From positions 1 to 64,000 of the forward strand of contig JAVEXZ010000011.1 of the NCBI GenBank assembly GCA_034003765.1: a DNA stretch of 64,000 bases, written 5' to 3'. A model generated the notes under the pieces. It ran no database searches. It was not told the origin of the DNA and saw only the letters and a program-made list of their open reading frames with translations. Below, in pieces: positions 53,276-62,432 of the stretch (the first letter of the stretch is position 1; each line of letters starts with the position of its first letter). This stretch comes from JAAZGD01 sp034003765 (GTDB lineage Bacteria > Bacillota > Clostridia > Peptostreptococcales > Anaerovoracaceae). The translations under genes and the position numbers were made by a program.

Positions 53276-53326
53276 AAAAAAGGGCGGTTTTCCAAAACCA
53301 TAAGGATTGGAAACACTGCTCTTTTT
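53276..53326 (+). terminator. Terminator of the sel operon
   Basis: An A-rich arm with GGGCGG and TTTTCCAA pairs with TTGGAAA, CACTGCTC and a T-run at 53322-53326 using several G-T pairs. Its 3' arm is the first unit of the 56-bp tandem array. Confidence 0.65.
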
Positions 53327-53544
53327 AATATCCTTCTTGCCCATGGTTATTATTGCTTAAGATTGGAAACACTGCTCTTTTTAATATCCTTCTTGCCCAT
53401 GGTTATTATTGCTTAAGATTGGAAACACTGCTCTTTTTAATACCCTTCTTGCCCATGGTTATTATTGCTTAAGCTTGGAAACACTTCTCTTTTTAATATC
53501 CTTCTTGCCTATGGTTATTATTGCTTAAGCTTGGAAACACTTCT
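53305..53544. repeat. 56-bp tandem repeat array downstream of the sel operon
   Basis: Units start at 53305, 53361, 53417 and 53473, with a partial fifth at 53529. Each begins with TTGGAAACACTGCTCTTTTT (two later units have C for A or T for G at a few positions) and ends ATTATTGCTTAA. Each repeats the 3' arm of the terminator above. The period is not a multiple of three, so coding is unlikely. The rest of the gap to 53683 shows nothing. Confidence 0.92.
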
Positions 53545-53683
53545 ATATTCAAGGAGATTTTGCCCCTGTGTTTTATTGTTAAATGAGAATGAAAGATCCA
53601 TGACACAAAGCTGGTTTAGAGTATTTTACTTGCTCTATAATTTCTTCGTAAATGGAAACAATAACTTCTTTTTGACTTGATAA

Positions 53684-54202
53684 CTATACTGTGGTTCTGT
53701 GAATTTCTGTGTAGGTTAGTTTTCGGTTAGTTCTATCAGACTGCATTAGGCTAAAATATTTCACATTATATACTATTGGAGGAAATTCTTGCTCTAAAGA
53801 CTTCTTGCTCGTTATCTGCCGCCCTAGGGTTAGGTGGGGTACGAAGTTTTTGAACTCAACCTTGAAACCAGCTACTCTTAGTTTGTCTGCCAGTTCCTTT
53901 TGTAGCTTAAGGAGCATGGGGCATTTTTCACAGCCCAGCCAGTAAACATCACCATTATCTTTTTTGAAGTAACGCATCCGGTTTAGAAGAAGTGGAAAAG
54001 GTATCCATTTTGCAGAATCCATAATGTTTATAATTGTTGGAATCTGTTCTTTTGAAATCTCACCTAAAAAAACCAAAGTAAGATGTAGATTTTCCTCTTG
54101 AGTGAATCTACCGCTCTCAGCATGGTTTCTTAGTTTATTTCTTATAGTTATGATTTCACGTCTTGTTTTTTCATCTAATGGAATACTTAGGAAAAGTCTC
54201 AC
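53684..54202 (-). CDS. thpR: RNA 2',3'-cyclic phosphodiesterase
   Basis: A 172-residue 2H-family protein with both catalytic HxTx motifs (NLHLTLVFLGEI and FVPHLTLGRQ). MRLFLSIPLDEKTR at the N-terminus matches LigT/ThpR. It opens 2',3'-cyclic phosphates at RNA ends. It is divergent from glgB; the two starts are about 100 bases apart. Confidence 0.9.
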   Translation of the reverse strand: MRLFLSIPLDEKTRREIITIRNKLRNHAESGRFTQEENLHLTLVFLGEISKEQIPTIINIMDSAKWIPFPLLLNRMRYFKKDNGDVYWLGCEKCPMLLKLQKELADKLRVAGFKVEFKNFVPHLTLGRQITSKKSLEQEFPPIVYNVKYFSLMQSDRTNRKLTYTEIHRTTV

Positions 54203-54264
54203 CGATCAGCCCTCCTGCTTAACTAAATTACTCTACTATAATAACATATTTTACATGATTATGC

Positions 54265-54270
54265 TATAAT
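54265..54270 (+). promoter_or_regulatory. Candidate -10 of the glycogen operon
   Basis: TATAAT, 33 bases before the glgB start, in the gap divergent from thpR. No clear -35 is seen. Confidence 0.35.
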
Positions 54271-54303
54271 GAGTTAAAGTAAAAAGTGAGGAAAATAATT
54301 TGA

Positions 54304-56100
54304 ATGAAGGATAATGCAGTAAAGAGTTTTAACCAAGCAATCAACTATAAAGCCTATGAATATTTTGGGGCCCACATCCATTCTGATGGGGTGGTTTTTA
54401 GGGTTTTCGCCCCCAAGGCCAAGGAAATCTTTCTTGTAGGTAACTTTAACCATTGGCAGCAAAGTGACCCTATGAAAAGGATAGATGACTCTGGTATATG
54501 GGAAATTATTATTAGCAATGCCAAGGAGCATGATGGATATAAGTATCTTGTAGTTGGCCAAGATGGGGAAATTCGATACAAGGCGGACCCCTATGGTTTT
54601 TACAGTGAAAAAAGGCCGGATATGGCTTCGAAAATTTACTCTCTGGAAGGCTACATGTGGAATGATCAAGATTGGATGTCAGGAAGAGACAAGACCGCCT
54701 TGTTGAGAGGCCCCTTAAATATCTATGAAGTACATTTAGATTCATTTAACCAAGAGGCCAAGGGTTCTTATGAGAACTTGGCAGATGAATTAATCCCATA
54801 TCTATTAAAAATGGGCTACACCCATTTGGAGTTAATGCCAATTAGTGAATATCCCTATGACCCCTCTTGGGGATATCAGGTAACAGGCTTTTATGCACCC
54901 ACTTCTAGGTTTGGGACTCCCCACCAACTGATGGCCCTTATAGACAAGTGTCACCAAGCAGGTATTGGAGTAATACTTGACTGGGTGCCTGGACATTTTC
55001 CCAAGGATGAAGCGGGCCTTTATAGGTGGGATGGGTCCCACTTATATGAGTATGAGGAAGAAAAGAAGAGATACCACAAAAATTGGGGAACAGCCATATT
55101 TGATTGGGGAAGACCCCAAGTTAAAAGCTTCTTAATTTCCAATGCTCTCTACTGGCTAAGGGAATATCATTTTGATGGAATTCGTATGGATGCTGTATCT
55201 TCCATGCTTTATTTAGACTATGATCGGGGCCATGGAGAATGGCAAGCAAATATTTATGGTGGAAAAGAAAATCTAGAGGCGGTAGAATTTCTGAAAACTC
55301 TTAACCTTGTTGTAGAAGAGGAGTTCCCAGAAGTTTTAATGATAGCTGAGGAGTCTACTGCCTGGCCTAAGATGACTCTTCCTGTGGAACAAGGGGGCAT
55401 GGGTTTTGATTATAAGTGGAACATGGGATGGATGAATGATACTCTTAAGTATATGAGTTTAGCTGAAGAGGAGAGAAAGAATAACTCTCATCTAGTGACC
55501 TTTTCCATTACATATGCATTTGGAGAAAACTATATATTGCCTTTTTCCCATGATGAAGTTGTACATTTAAAAAAGTCTCTTCTCATGAAAATGCCTGGGG
55601 ATAAAGGGGAAATGTTGGAAAACTTAAGGGCAATGATGGGATATATGATGGGTCATCCAGGAAAAAAACTCTTATTTATGGGAGGAGAATTGGCCCAAGA
55701 AAAAGAATGGGATTTTGAAGGTTCTTTACAGTGGGAGCTTTTAGAAGAAGAGGAACACCGCGAATTCAACGAATTTATGCAAGGGCTAAACCATTTTTAC
55801 AAATCAAGTAGCCCTCTTTGGGAAAGAGATACTGATGAAGAAGGCTTTCAATGGATCAATATAGAAACCACCAAAGAAGGGGTGGTGTCTTTTCAAAGAA
55901 GGAATCTCAAAGAAGAACCTTTGATTGTTATCGGAAACTTCACAGGTAAAACTGTGAAGAATTTGGCTCTGCCACCTTGGAAAGGCAAGTATGAGGTAGC
56001 ATTCTCAACATCCAGTAAATTAGGGGGAATAACCATCACGGCTAAAGGGGTAACTGTTCCTGCCTATACTACTGGCTTTATAAGAAGGGAGGCTTATTAG
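54304..56100 (+). CDS. glgB: 1,4-alpha-glucan branching enzyme
   Basis: A 598-residue GH13 enzyme that makes alpha-1,6 branches in glycogen. An N-terminal CBM48-like domain (VVFRVFAPKAKEIFLVGNFN) precedes the barrel: LMPISEYPYDPSWGYQVTGFYAPT, DWVPGHFPKD, the nucleophile D296 in GIRMDAV, acid E349 in IAEEST and FSHDEVVH. It lacks the extra N-terminal domain of longer GlgB proteins, as in many Clostridia. Its stop abuts glgC, and no spacing is lost, so the operon is tightly packed. Confidence 0.93.
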   Translation: MKDNAVKSFNQAINYKAYEYFGAHIHSDGVVFRVFAPKAKEIFLVGNFNHWQQSDPMKRIDDSGIWEIIISNAKEHDGYKYLVVGQDGEIRYKADPYGFYSEKRPDMASKIYSLEGYMWNDQDWMSGRDKTALLRGPLNIYEVHLDSFNQEAKGSYENLADELIPYLLKMGYTHLELMPISEYPYDPSWGYQVTGFYAPTSRFGTPHQLMALIDKCHQAGIGVILDWVPGHFPKDEAGLYRWDGSHLYEYEEEKKRYHKNWGTAIFDWGRPQVKSFLISNALYWLREYHFDGIRMDAVSSMLYLDYDRGHGEWQANIYGGKENLEAVEFLKTLNLVVEEEFPEVLMIAEESTAWPKMTLPVEQGGMGFDYKWNMGWMNDTLKYMSLAEEERKNNSHLVTFSITYAFGENYILPFSHDEVVHLKKSLLMKMPGDKGEMLENLRAMMGYMMGHPGKKLLFMGGELAQEKEWDFEGSLQWELLEEEEHREFNEFMQGLNHFYKSSSPLWERDTDEEGFQWINIETTKEGVVSFQRRNLKEEPLIVIGNFTGKTVKNLALPPWKGKYEVAFSTSSKLGGITITAKGVTVPAYTTGFIRREAY

Positions 56101-57252
56101 ATGTCATACATGAACACAAAAGAAACCATTGCAATGCTCTTAGCTGGAGGACAAGGGAGTAGGCTGGGGAGCCTAACGGACAAGGTTGCAAAGCCTGCAG
56201 TTCCATTCGGGGGTAAGTACAGAATAATTGATTTCCCCTTGTCTAACTGTGTGAACTCCGGAATAGATACCATAGGTGTTCTCACTCAATACCAGCCCCT
56301 AGAATTAAATGCCTACATTGGAAGCGGCCAACCTTGGGACCTTGATAGACTATATGGAGGGGTTACAATTTTACCCCCCTATGTAAAGGGCAAAGCTGGA
56401 GAATGGTACAAAGGAACTGCCAATGCCATCTACCAAAACACCCATTATATTGAACTATATGACCCCAAATACGTTTTTATCCTTTCGGGAGACCATATCT
56501 ACAAGGCTAACTATAATTTGATGCTAGACTACCACAAAGAAAAAGGGTCTGATTGTACCATAGCCGTAATAGATGTCCCCCTTGAAGAGGCCTCTCGTTT
56601 TGGCGTTATGAGTGTCAAGGATGACCTGAGAATACATGAATTTCAAGAAAAACCTGCCAAGCCTAAAAGCACTCTTGCTTCAATGGGAGTATATGTTTTC
56701 ACCTGGGAGAAACTCAAAGAATATCTAGAATTGGATGAAAACAATCCAGATTCTGGCAATGACTTTGGTAAGAATATTATCCCAATGATGATAGAAGCAG
56801 GGGAAAATATATTTGCCTATGAGTATAAGGGTTATTGGAAGGATGTAGGAACTATTCACGCTCTTTGGGAATCCAATATGGATATTTTGGATAAGGATAA
56901 GGGCATTGATCTTGACGATCCTAGATGGAAGATTTATTCAAGGAATGCAGTGTTGCCACCTCATTATGTAGGAGAGGGTGCTTTTTTGAAGAACTCTCTT
57001 GTTACTGAAGGGTGTTTCGTAGAAGGAACTGTGGATCACAGTATTTTGTTCCCTGGAGTTACAGTGGAACCAGGAGCAAAAATATTGAATTCAATTATTA
57101 TGCCAAGGGCTAAAGTCTTGGCAAATGCAAATGTAGAATATGCTATTGTTATGCCAGATACCATAGTACCCAGGGACACCCATGTTGGTCATATACCAGT
57201 TCCCCAAGAAGAAGACGGTGGGATAACTGTATTTTCAGGAAAGGAGAAATAA
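56101..57252 (+). CDS. glgC: Glucose-1-phosphate adenylyltransferase, catalytic subunit
   Basis: A 383-residue enzyme making ADP-glucose. LLAGGQGSRLGSLTDKVAKPAVPFGGKYRIIDFPLSN-type sequence at the N-terminus carries the GGxGxRL nucleotide motif; SGDHIYKANYN and FQEKPAKPKST follow, then a left-handed beta-helix C-terminal region. It starts directly after the glgB stop and is paired with the regulatory subunit GlgD. Confidence 0.95.
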   Translation: MSYMNTKETIAMLLAGGQGSRLGSLTDKVAKPAVPFGGKYRIIDFPLSNCVNSGIDTIGVLTQYQPLELNAYIGSGQPWDLDRLYGGVTILPPYVKGKAGEWYKGTANAIYQNTHYIELYDPKYVFILSGDHIYKANYNLMLDYHKEKGSDCTIAVIDVPLEEASRFGVMSVKDDLRIHEFQEKPAKPKSTLASMGVYVFTWEKLKEYLELDENNPDSGNDFGKNIIPMMIEAGENIFAYEYKGYWKDVGTIHALWESNMDILDKDKGIDLDDPRWKIYSRNAVLPPHYVGEGAFLKNSLVTEGCFVEGTVDHSILFPGVTVEPGAKILNSIIMPRAKVLANANVEYAIVMPDTIVPRDTHVGHIPVPQEEDGGITVFSGKEK

Positions 57253-57253
57253 T

Positions 57254-58378
57254 ATGGAAAATGTATTGGGAATAGTTTTTGCTTACAGCGATAGGGCTGC
57301 AATGCGAGAACTCACTAAGATCAGAACATTAGCCAGCCTTCCTATTGCAGGAAAATATCGAGTTATAGACTTTATCCTATCAGGATTTGTCAATTCCAAT
57401 ATATATGATATTTCTCTTATCACCACTAACAACTACAACTCTCTTGTGGACCATGTAGGTGCGGGAAGGGATTGGGACCTTACAAGGAAGATCGGAGGAC
57501 TAAGGATTCTTTCTCCCTTTTCTGGTGAAAACAGTATCGACGGTGTCTATAAGGGAACCCTGGATGCCCTTAACCGTAACCTGGGGTCCATAAAAAGGTC
57601 CCATGCCCACAATGTGATTTTAAGCGGTAGCTCCATAGTTGCTAATCTAGATTATCAAGAGCTACTGGAAAAACACATTAAAAGTGGTGCAGATATAACT
57701 GCTATTTATACAAAATCAATGAATGGCGGCAAGACAGTTCCAAGGGGAGTTTCGGTAATTGAAATGGATGAAACTGGCCGAATAGAGAAACTAAAAATCA
57801 ATGAGGACGATAGCAAAATACAAGATGTTAATTGGCTACTAGATATTTTTGTAATTAAAAAAGCCTTGTTGGAAACCTTGGTGGCAGATGCAATTTCCGT
57901 TGGCTTGGCTGATTTTCATCAAGATATAATAAAAAGATTATCAGGAACATTAAAGATACAGGGCCTTGAAAGTGCGAATCAATTCTTTGAAATCAGTAAC
58001 ATAAGGGGATATATGCAGGCAAACATGAACTTCTTAAAAAAGTCATATAGGGACAAAGCCTTCGAAAAACCCGTTTTCACTAAGGTGAAGGACAGTTTCC
58101 CCACCCTCTATAAGGATGGATGTTATGTAAAAAATTCCCTTATTGCAGATGGGTGTAAAATAGCGGGGCATGTGGAAAACTCTATTATATCTCGTGGTGT
58201 CCGTGTGGAACATTCAGCAGTGGTGAAAAATTCTATAATTATGCAAAACACTGACATCCAAGGTGGTGCTAGGGTTGAGTATGTAATATCAGACAAGGAC
58301 GTTATTGTGAGAGAAGGAAGAGAAGTTATCGGTCATGAAAAATACCCTCTTCTTTTGGCGAAAAAGAGTATTGTGTAG
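57254..58378 (+). CDS. glgD: Glucose-1-phosphate adenylyltransferase, GlgD subunit
   Basis: A 374-residue paralogue of GlgC that lacks the GGxGxRL motif (here VFAYSDRAAMRELTKIRTLA), as is typical for the non-catalytic partner that raises GlgC activity in Bacilli and Clostridia. The C-terminal hexapeptide repeats (VKNSLIADGCKIAGHVENS) are kept. It starts 2 bases after glgC, behind GGAGAAATAAT. Confidence 0.93.
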   Translation: MENVLGIVFAYSDRAAMRELTKIRTLASLPIAGKYRVIDFILSGFVNSNIYDISLITTNNYNSLVDHVGAGRDWDLTRKIGGLRILSPFSGENSIDGVYKGTLDALNRNLGSIKRSHAHNVILSGSSIVANLDYQELLEKHIKSGADITAIYTKSMNGGKTVPRGVSVIEMDETGRIEKLKINEDDSKIQDVNWLLDIFVIKKALLETLVADAISVGLADFHQDIIKRLSGTLKIQGLESANQFFEISNIRGYMQANMNFLKKSYRDKAFEKPVFTKVKDSFPTLYKDGCYVKNSLIADGCKIAGHVENSIISRGVRVEHSAVVKNSIIMQNTDIQGGARVEYVISDKDVIVREGREVIGHEKYPLLLAKKSIV

Positions 58379-58380
58379 CT

Positions 58381-61300
58381 ATGAAACTAGTATTTGTTAG
58401 CTCTGAAGGTGTACCATTTTCGAAAACCGGAGGCCTAGGGGATGTTCTGGGGGCCCTACCCAAGGCTCTTAAAAATCTACAAATAGATGTAAAGATTATT
58501 CTCCCCCTCTACAAAAGTGTCCAAGAAAAATATAAGGACAGCTTGGAATTAGTTGCTGAATTTAGTGTTTCTCTAAATTGGCGCCAGAGACAGTGTCGAG
58601 TATATAGCTATTGGCTAGAGGGAGTAGAGTATTGGTTCCTTGAAGGACAAGACTATTTTAATCGCCAGGGTTTTTATGGTTACGAGGATGATGGGGAACG
58701 CTTTGCATTTTTTTCAAAAGCGGCTTTAGGGCTTTTTGAGGAAGTTGATTATAACCCAGATATTTTGCATTTATCGGATTGGCAAACAGCCCTCCTTCCT
58801 GTCTTTCTAAAGACAGCCTTCAAGGAAAAGGATGGTTACAGTAATCTAAAAACTCTACTTACAATACATAATATTGATTACCAAGGAATTTGTTCCTTGG
58901 ATTTTGTAGATGAAGTTCTTGGCCTTGGGCAAGAAGGAAAGGCCATACTTGAGCACCAGGGTCAGACCAATTTTTTGAAGGGTGGAATAATTGCATGTGA
59001 TAGGTTAACAACTGTTAGCCCAACCTATGCAAGGGAGATAACAAGCTCTGAATATGGTCAGGGTTTGGAAGAGGTAATAGCCAGCGAAAAAAACAAACTA
59101 TTTGGAATATTAAACGGTATAGATACCCTAATGTATGACCCTCAAAGAGACTACTGTATAGTAGAGAATTACAATAGGGACACCCTAGAAGGCAAAGAGA
59201 AATGCAAAGAGTTCCTCCAACAAAAAAACAAGCTTGAAGTGAAAAAAGATGTTCCCATCTTAGCCATGGTTACAAGACTTACGGATCAAAAGGGAATTGA
59301 TTTAGTAATGGAAAGTTTTGAAAAGATTATGGATATGGGATATCAATTTGTACTTCTCGGTTCTGGAGACTCCAGAATGGAAAAGTTTTTTGAAAGAAAA
59401 AGAGGAGAATATCCTGGCAAGGTTTTTGTCCAAATTGGATTTGACGGAGTTTTAGCCCAACAGATATATAGTGGAGCAGACTTTTTCCTTATGCCATCTT
59501 TGAGAGAACCATGTGGTTTGGCACAAATGATTGCAGCCCGTTATGGGACCCCTTCAATTGTGAGGAGAACAGGCGGTTTGGCAGACACAATCAAGCCATT
59601 TACTAGGTGCCAAATTGAAGTTAGGGATAAAGATTTAGGAGAATACAAAGCCTGGGGCACCGTCAATAAAAAAACAACCATTGGAAGAAAAGGCTTAGAA
59701 GAAGATGGAGGTTTTCATAAAGAGGATGGTGGTGAAAATGGTAATGGATTTGTGTTCCTGGACAAAACCGTGGAATCTCTTGTGGGAGCATTGGAAGAGG
59801 CTAGACGATGTTACGAAGATAAAGACAGTTTCAAGATTTTAATGACAAGGCTTATGGATCAAGATTTTTCGTGGGCTAAGGGAGCATTAGAATATCAAAT
59901 TATTTACGAAGAGTTAATAATCGAAGATCAAGAAGTAGCTAGGGACAGGCCTCCATCTTGGCTTGGTGAAGGAATAATGTATCAAATCTTTCCAGACAGA
60001 TTTCGCCGTAGCCCTCTATACCAAATCCCCAATATTGATAAAGATTATGTCTTAAGAGAGGACTGGGGCGGGGAGCCTCACAGGGGACCCTTTGAAGATG
60101 GTGTATGGAACAAAGAGTTTTTTGGCGGCAACCTAAAGGGGATAATTGAAAAGCTAGACTACCTTCTAGACCTAGGAGTGACGGTAATATATCTAAACCC
60201 TGTTTTTGAGGCATTTTCAAATCATCGCTATGATACTGCTAATTACATGGAAATTGATCCCATGCTAGGTACCAGTGAAGATTTCCAAGACTTATGTCAA
60301 GAGGCAAAACAACGAGGCATGAGAATAGTACTTGATGGGGTTTTTAACCATACAGGTAGCGATAGCATATATTTTAATAAAGAAGGACGTTACCCTGGGC
60401 TTGGTGCTTATCAGAGCCAGGATTCTCCTTATTTTCCCTGGTATGACTTTCAGGAATACCCCGATAAATACGACTGTTGGTGGGGAATGGAAACCTTACC
60501 TGCAGTTAAGGAAACAGAACCATCATATTTAGACTATATAGCAAGAGCTCCAAATTCTGTTGTTCGTCATTGGATAAGGAAAGGCGCTTCGGGCTTCAGA
60601 CTTGATGTAGTAGATGAACTTCCTGATGAATTTCTCGACCAGCTGACCCAGGCAATAAAAGAAGAGAAAGAAGATGGATGCGTAATCGGAGAAGTCTGGG
60701 AAGATGCATCAAACAAAATAGCCTATGGTATAAAAAGAAAGTACTTCAAGGGAAAGCAGCTAGACAGTGTTATGAATTATCCTCTTAAGGATGAGCTGGT
60801 AGAATACTTAAACAATCACCAGCAAGGGGAAATATTCTCAAGGGGTATGACAAAACTCTGGGAGAACTATCCCCGCAGAGCATTCCAGCATTTAATGAAC
60901 ATTCTTAGCAGCCACGACACAGAAAGGATCCTTACAGTATTAGAAAAAGGTAGCAAGAATCCAGAAGAAACTCGAGGAAAGCATGTAATAGCCCTTTTAA
61001 TATGGGCCTTTATGCCTGGTATACCTTGTATCTACTACGGGGATGAATGGGGTTACCAGGGAGGTAAGGAACCTGAAAACCGAAGATGTTTTGTTGAAGA
61101 CCAAGGGAATCAAGAAATTTACAGCCTAGTTAAAGAAATCCTAGATTTTAGAAGAGGAATAGAGGATATTGGAAGCTTGGAATATGCACCATATATTGGA
61201 GAGGCTGGATTATTTGGTTTTATTAGAAGAAACCAGGACCAAGTCTTATTGGTTGTAGTTAATAGTGGAGAAGAGCGATCTTTTATCTGGAAGCCAGTTG

Positions 61301-61440
61301 ATGGTCAAGAGGTGGTCTCTCAGTTGGGATTTTTGGCTCAAGAAAACTCTCCCTTTCAATACACATTGAAAAAATATGGAGGTCTGGTAGTTCATATGAA
61401 GCCAGGGATTCCCGAAGGCAATGGCAAGAAAAGGGTGTAG
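58381..61440 (+). CDS. glgA: Glycogen synthase fused to a GH13 alpha-amylase-type enzyme
   Basis: A 1019-residue two-enzyme protein. Residues 1 to about 515 are a GT5 glycogen synthase (FSKTGGLGDVLGALPKAL near residue 15, LREPCGLAQMIAARYG and RRTGGLADTI near 400). From about 525 a GH13 neopullulanase/amylase-type domain begins (GEGIMYQIFPDRF), with nucleophile D742 (GFRLDVV), acid E771 (VIGEVWED) and D846 (SSHDTERIL), all intact, and a C-terminal beta domain. The linker contains EELIIEDQEV. The frame is continuous with no stop, so it is a real fusion here. It might build and trim or prime glycogen in one chain. It is the last operon gene. Confidence 0.92.
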   Translation: MKLVFVSSEGVPFSKTGGLGDVLGALPKALKNLQIDVKIILPLYKSVQEKYKDSLELVAEFSVSLNWRQRQCRVYSYWLEGVEYWFLEGQDYFNRQGFYGYEDDGERFAFFSKAALGLFEEVDYNPDILHLSDWQTALLPVFLKTAFKEKDGYSNLKTLLTIHNIDYQGICSLDFVDEVLGLGQEGKAILEHQGQTNFLKGGIIACDRLTTVSPTYAREITSSEYGQGLEEVIASEKNKLFGILNGIDTLMYDPQRDYCIVENYNRDTLEGKEKCKEFLQQKNKLEVKKDVPILAMVTRLTDQKGIDLVMESFEKIMDMGYQFVLLGSGDSRMEKFFERKRGEYPGKVFVQIGFDGVLAQQIYSGADFFLMPSLREPCGLAQMIAARYGTPSIVRRTGGLADTIKPFTRCQIEVRDKDLGEYKAWGTVNKKTTIGRKGLEEDGGFHKEDGGENGNGFVFLDKTVESLVGALEEARRCYEDKDSFKILMTRLMDQDFSWAKGALEYQIIYEELIIEDQEVARDRPPSWLGEGIMYQIFPDRFRRSPLYQIPNIDKDYVLREDWGGEPHRGPFEDGVWNKEFFGGNLKGIIEKLDYLLDLGVTVIYLNPVFEAFSNHRYDTANYMEIDPMLGTSEDFQDLCQEAKQRGMRIVLDGVFNHTGSDSIYFNKEGRYPGLGAYQSQDSPYFPWYDFQEYPDKYDCWWGMETLPAVKETEPSYLDYIARAPNSVVRHWIRKGASGFRLDVVDELPDEFLDQLTQAIKEEKEDGCVIGEVWEDASNKIAYGIKRKYFKGKQLDSVMNYPLKDELVEYLNNHQQGEIFSRGMTKLWENYPRRAFQHLMNILSSHDTERILTVLEKGSKNPEETRGKHVIALLIWAFMPGIPCIYYGDEWGYQGGKEPENRRCFVEDQGNQEIYSLVKEILDFRRGIEDIGSLEYAPYIGEAGLFGFIRRNQDQVLLVVVNSGEERSFIWKPVDGQEVVSQLGFLAQENSPFQYTLKKYGGLVVHMKPGIPEGNGKKRV

Positions 61441-61485
61441 GCTAAGCCAAGAATATCATAGCAAATAAGGATAAGAATAAGACGG

Positions 61486-61629
61486 CAAATATAGATTTTG
61501 AACCCGGGGAATCGAGAGTAATAGCAATAGTTAGGCGTCAAATATAGATTTTGAACCCGGGGAATCGAGAGTAATAGCAATAGTTAGGCGTCAAATATAG
61601 ATTTTGAGTCCGGGGAATCGAGAGTAATA
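61486..61629. repeat. 53-bp tandem repeat array after glgA
   Basis: Units begin at 61486, 61539 and 61592 (partial), each with CAAATATAGATTTTGA and GGGGAATCGAGAGTAATA. Each two-unit junction has AGTTAGGCGT. The period is not a multiple of three. It fills much of the 258-base gap before nadE. Confidence 0.92.
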
Positions 61630-61698
61630 AGGCAAGAAGAATGATGCAAGAAGAAGAAAAAACAAGATACTGAAAAGATACTGAAAGGGAAGGGCATT

Positions 61699-62421
61699 AT
61701 GGACTATCAAAATGAGATTGAAAAAAGAGTCAAATTCATTAAAGACATTTTAATAGAAAGTGGGGCTAAGGGCATTGTTTTTGGCAACAGTGGTGGAAAG
61801 GACTGTGCTTTAGCCGGGATACTATGTAAGATGGCCTGCGAAGATACTGTAGGGGTAATGATGCCTTGTGAATCTACCAGGAATTTCGGGGAAGACTTAG
61901 AGGATGGAAAGGCCCTTTCTCAAGCTTTTGGAATTGCCAATAGGATGGTAGACCTAACTGCCAGCAAAAGGGCGATTATTGCTGCTTCAGAAGGGGTATC
62001 GGACCTTTCCCCAACTGCCATTTCAAACATAGCACCAAGACTAAGGATGACGACCCTATACCTAATAGGACAATCAGAAAATAGACTAGTAGCAGGGACA
62101 GGAAATGCTAGTGAAAGGTATATGGGCTATTTTACAAAATGGGGAGATGGTGCCTATGATTTTAACCCTATTTCTGATCTTACGGCCACAGAAATATATC
62201 CCTTTCTGAGATACTTAAATGCTCCTTTGAATATAATAAATAAAGCTCCATCTGCCGGACTTTTTGAAGGGCAAACCGACGAAGGAGAGATGGGGGTTAC
62301 CTACAAAGCTATTGACCAATACATTAGAAGTGGACAAGGTCGTGCTGAAGATATAGAAATAATCCAGCGCTACCATAGTAGGACAGAACACAAAAGAAAG
62401 GCTGCGTTGAATTTCAAGTAG
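61699..62421 (+). CDS. nadE: NAD synthetase, ammonia-dependent
   Basis: A 240-residue enzyme that converts deamido-NAD to NAD with ATP and ammonia. The P-loop is IVFGNSGGKDCALAG (SGGKDC where most have SGGxDS). GTGNASERYMGYFTKWGDG and APSAGLFEGQTDEGEMGV are diagnostic. It has no glutaminase domain. It starts behind AAGGGAAGGGCATT and is 11 bases before the carboxypeptidase gene. Confidence 0.92.
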   Translation: MDYQNEIEKRVKFIKDILIESGAKGIVFGNSGGKDCALAGILCKMACEDTVGVMMPCESTRNFGEDLEDGKALSQAFGIANRMVDLTASKRAIIAASEGVSDLSPTAISNIAPRLRMTTLYLIGQSENRLVAGTGNASERYMGYFTKWGDGAYDFNPISDLTATEIYPFLRYLNAPLNIINKAPSAGLFEGQTDEGEMGVTYKAIDQYIRSGQGRAEDIEIIQRYHSRTEHKRKAALNFK

Positions 62422-62432
62422 GAGGCGAGACC

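Noticed and set aside
53465..53680. Plus-strand 71-codon frame in the 56-bp array
   Set aside because: It runs through repeats that shift frame each unit and has no family similarity.
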